A DNA stretch of 64,000 nucleotides. Origin: Diplolepis rosae. Its lineage: Eukaryota; Arthropoda; Insecta; Hymenoptera; Diplolepididae. Shown piece after piece: positions 58,629 to 64,000 of the stretch. The notes below the pieces were generated by a model, which did no database searches, was not told the origin of the DNA, and saw only the letters and a program-made list of their open reading frames with translations. Made by a program: the position numbers and the translations under genes. The stretch lies in assembly GCA_030998225.1 (NCBI GenBank), contig JAPYXD010000169.1, positions 558,001-622,000 of the forward strand, written 5' to 3'. Position 1 is the first letter of the stretch. Each line of letters begins with the position of its first letter.

Positions 58629-60732
58629 CCCTGCTAAAAATTACGGACAAGTTTCGGATTCCGAAATTTGACCGGTGTTGTCCGGGACGTCATCCGGTTT
58701 TTGTCATCCTGATTCTATCCGGTCGTATTGGAAAATTATCCGGATGAAGTAGCACGAAAAAAGTAATAAATCCGAATATTGTCCTGTAGAATCCGAAAGT
58801 TGTACGGTCTGACGGATTCGATCAATCCGGATTATATCCGCTTATGTCCGTATTTTGCACGGTCTAACGGAACCGATTAATCTGGACCTCATCCGTTCAA
58901 GTCCGACATTTGTGAGGTCTATCGAATGCAGCTAATACGGATCTCATCCGGTCAAATCCGAAATTGATGCGGTCTAAGGAATGCGATTAATCCGAAAGTA
59001 ATCTGATCTAGTCTGAAATTTGGATATATTACATCATAGAATGTAATTTACCAATGTACTATATAATTTCCTAATATTTTCCACTAAATATTTTTGTATC
59101 TCAGTGGCCGCTAATAGGAAAGCGAAAAGCAATTACATAATTGTTTTGAAAGTTATCATGCTCATAAACAACGAGAAGGATAACCAGAACGAGGACAAAG
59201 TCAGACAAACAGACAGACAGACGTAGACAAATACCATCGTACAAATCGATTTTTCTGATTCATCTTAGCTCCAAACATCGGGATTTGATGAAAAGCGATT
59301 ATGTCAAGTTTTATATAACTCATACTTCAGAATTTAGGATAGGAATGTGATAAAATATTCAGTACTAAACCAATTTTTTTTTTAATTCATTTTTATATTA
59401 TTTATTGTTGTTATTCTGCATCAACATCATCTACCATTACTTCTAAGAACGTCGGCTACTCAGCTAGCTCACCTTCTTCATCTTTCGTCCCCTCATCACC
59501 TTTCTCATTTTCATCTTTTTTATCTTTAAGAGGATCAAAGTGATCTGTCTCAGACTGTTCTTCTTCCGTACTTTCGGGATCATTCACATGATCTCCTTTA
59601 TCATCTTCATCTTCATATTTTCTACCTTCAAAACTATCTGAGTTATCTAACTCGACTTGTCCATCTTCCACACTGTCAAAAATATTCTTCTCTATTCCGT
59701 TATCTTTTCTACCTTCACCTTCCTCAGCTTCAACAGCATTCGTCTTATTCGTGTCATTTGTGTCATCATTAAAGTCAGTATCCTGAATAAATTTTTCAGA
59801 ATGTTTAGCTTTTTTCGGATTTTTGCGCAATATATCTTTGTCTTTTTTTGTACATCTTTTTCTTTTTTTAGTCAAGTCTCGATTTAGGTCTGAAATTTTG
59901 TGGTTCAGGTAACTCGTAATATTACGTAGTTCTTGGTGTACTTCAGATGTGTCCATTTGTTTAACTTTTCATTAAGAATGTTTCTTAAAGGCAAAATAAA
60001 GAAGCTGTCAGAGATATTTATATGTCCACTAAAGTGATAATTATGTATAGCTGCACTTCAATTTGCTATGTCAACATGCGGACCGATTTCGGATCGATTC
60101 GAATTCTTTCCAGATTTGATCATTTTATCCACCATATTTCGGATGTAACAAAGCAGTTTCGAATTACACCAGACTTTTTTTCCATTTGCACTTTAATTCT
60201 AGCGAATAATAATTTTTCCATGCGGACTAATTTCAGATTGATTCGGACTTGTTCCAGATTTTGTGTTTCAGACGGACAGATTCAGGATTTAACCAGACCT
60301 TTTTCCATTTGCACTTTAATTCTAGCCAATAATAATTTTCACACCTGGACTACTTTCAGATTAATTCAGACTTGTTCCAGTTTCCGTATGTCTGTCCGAA
60401 CTTATTTCGGTTTAAATCGGACTCTTTCCGGAGTGGAAGATCTCGTCCGGACAAGTTTCAGATTAGACCCGACTACTTTCTATGTACACTTAGAGGAAAA
60501 TTATTTCAGGTTCCTGATTCCGGATAAATCCTAGATGAAATCCGACTCTGTCGGGAGTCGACATTTGTTGTCCGGATGATTTTCGGACATAACCAAACAA
60601 ATTCCTCACTATTTTCGTACAATTTTCGGATTAAACCGGATATCTTTCAGAGAAAAATCGTTAATGGGATTGATTCCGGATATGTTCGGACCAATTTCGG
60701 AATCCGAAACTTGTCCGTAATTTTTAGCAGGG
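58629..60732. mobile_element. 2.1-kb TIR element with subterminal repeats and cargo ORF
   Basis: CCCTGCTAAAAATTACGGAC begins a TIR of about 40 bp (58,629-58,670) whose inverted copy ends at 60,732. Subterminal zones (58,670-59,010 and 60,060-60,690) hold many degenerate repeats of TCCGG/GGTCT.A.GGA..CGATTAATC type and their complements (CGGA-TT-GACC). Compared with the uninterrupted paralogue near 2,797-2,810 (ACTTTATTAC), the insertion duplicated TT. A 166-codon acidic ORF sits in the middle on the minus strand. No transposase domain is recognised. Confidence 0.75.
59456..59956 (-). CDS. Intact acidic low-complexity protein in a TIR element
   Basis: The ATG-initiated 166-codon frame begins MDTSEVHQELRNITSYLNHK, then a basic patch (TKKRKRCTKKDKDILRKNPK) that could be a nuclear localisation signal. 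About 110 residues dominated by Asp, Glu, Lys and Asn follow, ending EGELAE. The first 30 residues could form an amphipathic helix. No known domain is recognised. On the coding strand an AATAAA follows the stop by about 60 bases, and an A-rich run (about ten A) follows near 59,385, as in a transcription unit or a retrocopy. It lies entirely inside the 58.6-60.7 kb element. It may be cargo, a remnant of the element's own gene, or a low-complexity chance ORF. Confidence 0.45.
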   Translation of the reverse strand: MDTSEVHQELRNITSYLNHKISDLNRDLTKKRKRCTKKDKDILRKNPKKAKHSEKFIQDTDFNDDTNDTNKTNAVEAEEGEGRKDNGIEKNIFDSVEDGQVELDNSDSFEGRKYEDEDDKGDHVNDPESTEEEQSETDHFDPLKDKKDENEKGDEGTKDEEGELAE

Positions 60733-60999
60733 TTATTACCGAAGTCTCGCAAGGATCGAGTTGAACTGTTTTAAAAACCGATTTGGGATATGTGGCTTTG
60801 CTGACTGAAATTTTTTTTTTTTAAATGCTATCCTGAGAGGTTTTCTTCGTCCTTGAGGAAGACAATTGTCCTATACCTAGTTAAGAAATTCGAAACGGTT
60901 GTGGTGATCTTTACGAGTGGAGGGAAGTGTGTATTTTTTGAATGAAATAGTATATTACATTACAATGAGTTGGGAGATTGCTAAAGTAATGTATTTAAT

Positions 61000-61880
61000 T
61001 TCGAGTGTGTAACACGCTGTGGGCAAGGTAGAGTTCTAGTACATGTCGGTAGTTGAATGAGCGGTAAAGATTTGAAGTTAAAAATATAGATTTCAATATA
61101 AATTATATAAAAAAATATAAATCTGTAATCAAAATTAATATCAGATAGCATAAAGTACAATATTAAACTCAATTGGGTTAAGAGAGAGATTGCTAAAACG
61201 TGAACCGACGATAATTGATTTACTTCAAATGACATTAGTGAATTATGAATTATTGTGTAATGAGTATGATTAAAAATGGTATGATTTAATTAAGTGAATT
61301 ATATGTAACTGAGATACAAAACATGAATTACAAAGCTGTATTCAAGCTAGACTTAAGTTTAGATTAAGAGTAGTTTGAAATCATATAAATTATATTCTGA
61401 ATCGGAACCAGGCGCCAAAAAGTCATATGAAATAATTAAATTTGTTTATAAAATGAAGAATAGGTGACTGAAAGTCGACTGAAGAAATCAACAAATGTCA
61501 GAATAGACAGGATGCATAAATTCAAAGATTACGAACTAGAAAACGAAACTAGAAGCGTAGATTGAATTCTGTATAAACTCAGTCATAAGCTTAAAACTCT
61601 TAGAATTTTAGTTTATAAAACGTGACTTAAGAGCTAGCGGTAAAGACTTTTGAAGTTAGGGCTATAGACATTTCGGGTTAACTTGGAGAGGAAAAGGTCA
61701 AGTTAACTAGTAGGGAGAGAAAAATGACCTGATTGGTTAAGGGTGACGCCAGAGAGTATGGAGGAATGAGTGGGAGTGTGAAGAATCCTGATCTGGACCC
61801 TTGGATGCTGTTCGATATGCAAGTGACAGATCAGATCGATTTTCCGGCTCAATCGAGAAGTTTATATTTTCGCTCGCTCT
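61000..61880. other. Gene-free stretch
   Basis: A+T-rich with an 84-codon hydrophobic minus-strand frame (60,981-61,235) without motif. A variant of the GAGATTGCTAAA word recurs near 61,190. Nothing else seen. Confidence 0.4.
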
Positions 61881-61884
61881 ATTG

Positions 61885-63300
61885 TAACTAAAAAAATCTG
61901 CCCGCGTCGCGGGCACATTCTCATTGCGCGCTTCGCTCGCAAGTTTAAGCGCGCCTAGGGCGCGCGATTCGATCGTCGCGCTTCGCGCTCCGTTCTTTCT
62001 GGACCTCGCGCTTCGCGCTCGGTCTTGTGCTCTTCGCATACATTTAAGTTTATTTCTTATATTTTGATACTGAAGCTCAAACCAATTTTATAATAATATT
62101 ACGGATGATGTGAATTACACATTTTCTCAAAGTCACTGAATTCCTTTTTGAATTTAAGTGAAACAGGAAATTCAATTTACTTAAGGCTCTATCGGCCTTA
62201 AGGAACACATTCTTATCATGACACTCGCGCTTCGCGCTCGATTTTCTGTATACATTTCAATAACTTTTTAATAAATTACATGATTAAAAGAATTTACTTT
62301 CTTCTACATATCTAAAAAGGAAAAACAATCGTAGACTTTATTTAAGGAAACGATTTTGCAGAACAACGCTTATTTCGTATCTCACATATTTTGGTGAAAA
62401 AAATCGAATTTTTTCAATATTAAAAATCAAAACATAAAATATACATCCTGTCCTGAAATTTCTTTATCAGAATTTGTAGACCTCATTTAGGCAAACAATT
62501 TTCCATCTATACGTTTTTTTGTATCTTACATATTTTGTCTATAAAATGGAATTTTTGAATTTTAATCGTATTTTTTGGAATTGAAACGAAAAATATATGT
62601 TTTATCAGAAACTGTGTGAGACAAAATTTGTAGATCTTTTTGAAACGAACAACTTTGTATTCTTACGTTTTTTTCGTATTTCACATATTATTGTTAAAAA
62701 ATTGAATTTTGGATTTTCAATAGTTTTTTTTAAATTAAAAAGAAAAATATGCATCTTATGAAAAAAAGTTACAATTCAAATTTGTAGGTCTTTATTTGTT
62801 CAATAATATTGTATCATAACGTTTTTTCGTATCTCGTATAATTTAACTGGAAAATGGAATTTTGATATTGACTTTTTTCGAATTTGAATATGCTGTAACA
62901 TTTCTAATTTTGATTTAATCAAAAAATGTTATAAGGATAATTTTTAGAGCTTTATGAGCACTATCAAAAACAAGGATTGGAATTTTTGATTTTTTCAAAA
63001 AATTATTTTCAAAAACACAAAAGTAGTGCTCCATCCCTCAATTTTGATTGGATGTGGCTGGTTAACGAACTTGTCCTTACTTTTTCGGCTGCGATAAAGT
63101 GTACCAAAGCTCAATTCAATCTGATAATTCTATCGAGAGTTATGCCGCACACGACCTACAGACAGACAGACAGACAGACACTTTCGTAAAAACCATTTTT
63201 TCTGACTCAGGGGGTCTCAAAACGTAAAGATTTGATGAAAATGTCGAAAGTCATTTTTCACATAAAACCAATACCTTCTCATCCATGATGAGAATGTAAA
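61885..63300 (-). mobile_element. Inverted partial copy of the 20.8-23.3 kb element
   Basis: Reverse complement of about 21,840-23,160. Both share the GCGAAGCGC-rich patch (here as CGCGCTTCGCGCTCGGTCTTG), the series of AAATTTGTAGATCTTTTTGA and CGTATTTCACATATT units, the passage CAATTTTGATTGGATGTGGC, and the closing CTTCTCATC.ATGAGAATG hairpin. ACAG repeats (63,160-63,180) are expanded here. It lacks the 0.9-kb palindrome and the GGGTCTCC end. Confidence 0.75.
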
Positions 63301-63580
63301 AAAGAGAAAACTGTTTTAAATTATAAAAATAAAATTTATTTGTTAATTCTCTTTCTTTAAAATTTTGTATTCTTATTTTATTGAAATTTCCTCATTTGTT
63401 TTAATTAAACTGATTAATTCGATCTTGTGAAGGTTTTAATTCAAACTTCGGTTGGAGTTTCAACTCCTTAATTGTGGTGAACTTACGCTGGAGCCAAAAA
63501 AAAATTCAAATTGAATTGTTTTTCGCGCCTTGTTGCAGACCCGCTCGTGACATAAAATTTTTGATGTCAGAAGTGGGATA
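63296..63580 (+). mobile_element. Possible LTR and primer-binding site
   Basis: TGTAAAAAAGAG at 63,296 and ..GCTCGTGACA near 63,551 could be LTR ends (TG..CA). Just after comes GATGTCAGAAGTGGGATA, which resembles the primer-binding region of Ty3/gypsy-type insect retrotransposons. The internal region would lie beyond the window, so the second LTR and pol cannot be checked. Confidence 0.3.
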
Positions 63581-64000
63581 CCACAAACCGTCGCGGTGGA
63601 ATCCCAACAAGAAAAAAAAAGTGAACTGAACTGAACTGAAATTACGTGAATGAAGTTTTAATTTCAAAGGGGTTAAGTTATACATCTAAAATTAGAATTG
63701 AGAAATTGACTCTAGTAGTGCTCGGACAGGAAAGTGATGAAGTGACACTTGTGCAAAACTTTAAAAAAAAAAAAAAATTTGTTTTGATGTTTTGAACTAT
63801 TACACAAAACTTAGTGATTTGACGAAGTAGTGAACAGTTTAAGTGAAGTTAAATAATTTTTAATGATTGACATTTTTTATTTTTTGACAAGAAATAATAA
63901 TAATAAGAAAATTAATAACTTTGCAGATAGTTTATTAGCTTTTTCACTTTGATAAATTTTGTAAATTTACTCACTGAAATTAAGTAATTTTATTCTTTTA
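63581..64000. other. Window edge, no gene seen
   Basis: A+T-rich with an A13-like run near 63,764 and a GAACT-type tandem (AACTGAACTGAACTGAA, 63,624). Could be the leader of the putative retroelement. Confidence 0.3.

Larger units (their letters stand above)
58144..60993. repeat. Host repeat interrupted by a 2.1-kb element
   Basis: GATGAGTTGGGAGATTGCTA..AGTAATG occurs at about 58,143 and again at 60,965, bracketing the region. Parts left and right of the inner element (58,310-58,500 and 60,780-60,905) are co-linear with 2,450-2,978. Non-coding repeat family. Confidence 0.55.

Noticed and set aside
60022..60534. 170-codon plus-strand frame with repeated TNFRLIRTCSRF-type units
   Set aside because: It is a translation of the degenerate subterminal repeats of the 2.1-kb TIR element, not an independent protein repeat.
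1..64000. CRISPR arrays, bacterial operons, integrated viral replication genes
   Set aside because: None seen. Regular short repeats are absent, and the coding relics are those of transposons and animal genes.

Overview
The window is a stretch of A+T-rich, intron-bearing, transposon-dense eukaryotic chromosome. I infer an insect: the introns are short GT-AG type, there are mariner, hAT, R1-type LINE and THAP/P-like relics, and the three host loci have clear animal orthologues. The order within insects cannot be fixed from sequence alone. I see no bacterial features, CRISPR array, rRNA or canonical tRNA gene.

Host genes, all on the minus strand. (1) 48,970-57,552 is a complete DCAF6/NRIP-type WD40 gene. 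Sixteen exons join in consistent phase to exactly 843 codons including the stop. (2) 42,072-44,954 is a broken BPHL-like (valacyclovir hydrolase-like) alpha/beta hydrolase gene. One exon is split by a full-length mariner and another by a 551-bp MITE. (3) 19,656-41,225 is the N-terminal 605 codons, in eleven exons, of a lysosomal alpha-mannosidase (GH38). Its C-terminal exons are not found in the remaining 19.6 kb to the left edge, which is almost entirely mobile-element sequence.

Layout. 0-3.1 kb: small TIR elements. 4-12 kb: an 8-kb inverted repeat with a decayed hAT transposase at its centre. 12.8-19.6 kb: several foldback elements and a deleted mariner. 19.7-41.2 kb: alpha-mannosidase exons with introns swollen by a 2.5-kb TIR element, a RAG1/Transib-like transposase relic (24.7-28.0 kb) itself hit by a TTAA-targeting element, a palindromic MITE with an 8-bp target duplication, a THAP/inverted-repeat nest, a run of RNA-like hairpins (34.4-35.1 kb) and a 5'-truncated R1-like LINE. 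40-46.4 kb: a tRNA-derived foldback repeat, the BPHL pseudogene and two mariners. 46.6-58 kb: DCAF6 with repeats in its introns. 58-61 kb: a 2.1-kb TIR element carrying an intact 166-codon acidic ORF. 61.9-63.3 kb: an inverted partial copy of the 20.8-23.3 kb element. 63.3-64 kb: a possible LTR and primer-binding site at the edge.

The best candidates for something out of the ordinary are the RAG1-like transposase relic, which retains the full presumed DDE triad and CxxC/HxxxxH zinc ligands; the tandem hairpins with compensatory changes; and the 2.1-kb TIR element with an acidic cargo ORF. No new functional system is demonstrated. Coordinates of repeat ends are read by eye and may be off by a few bases.
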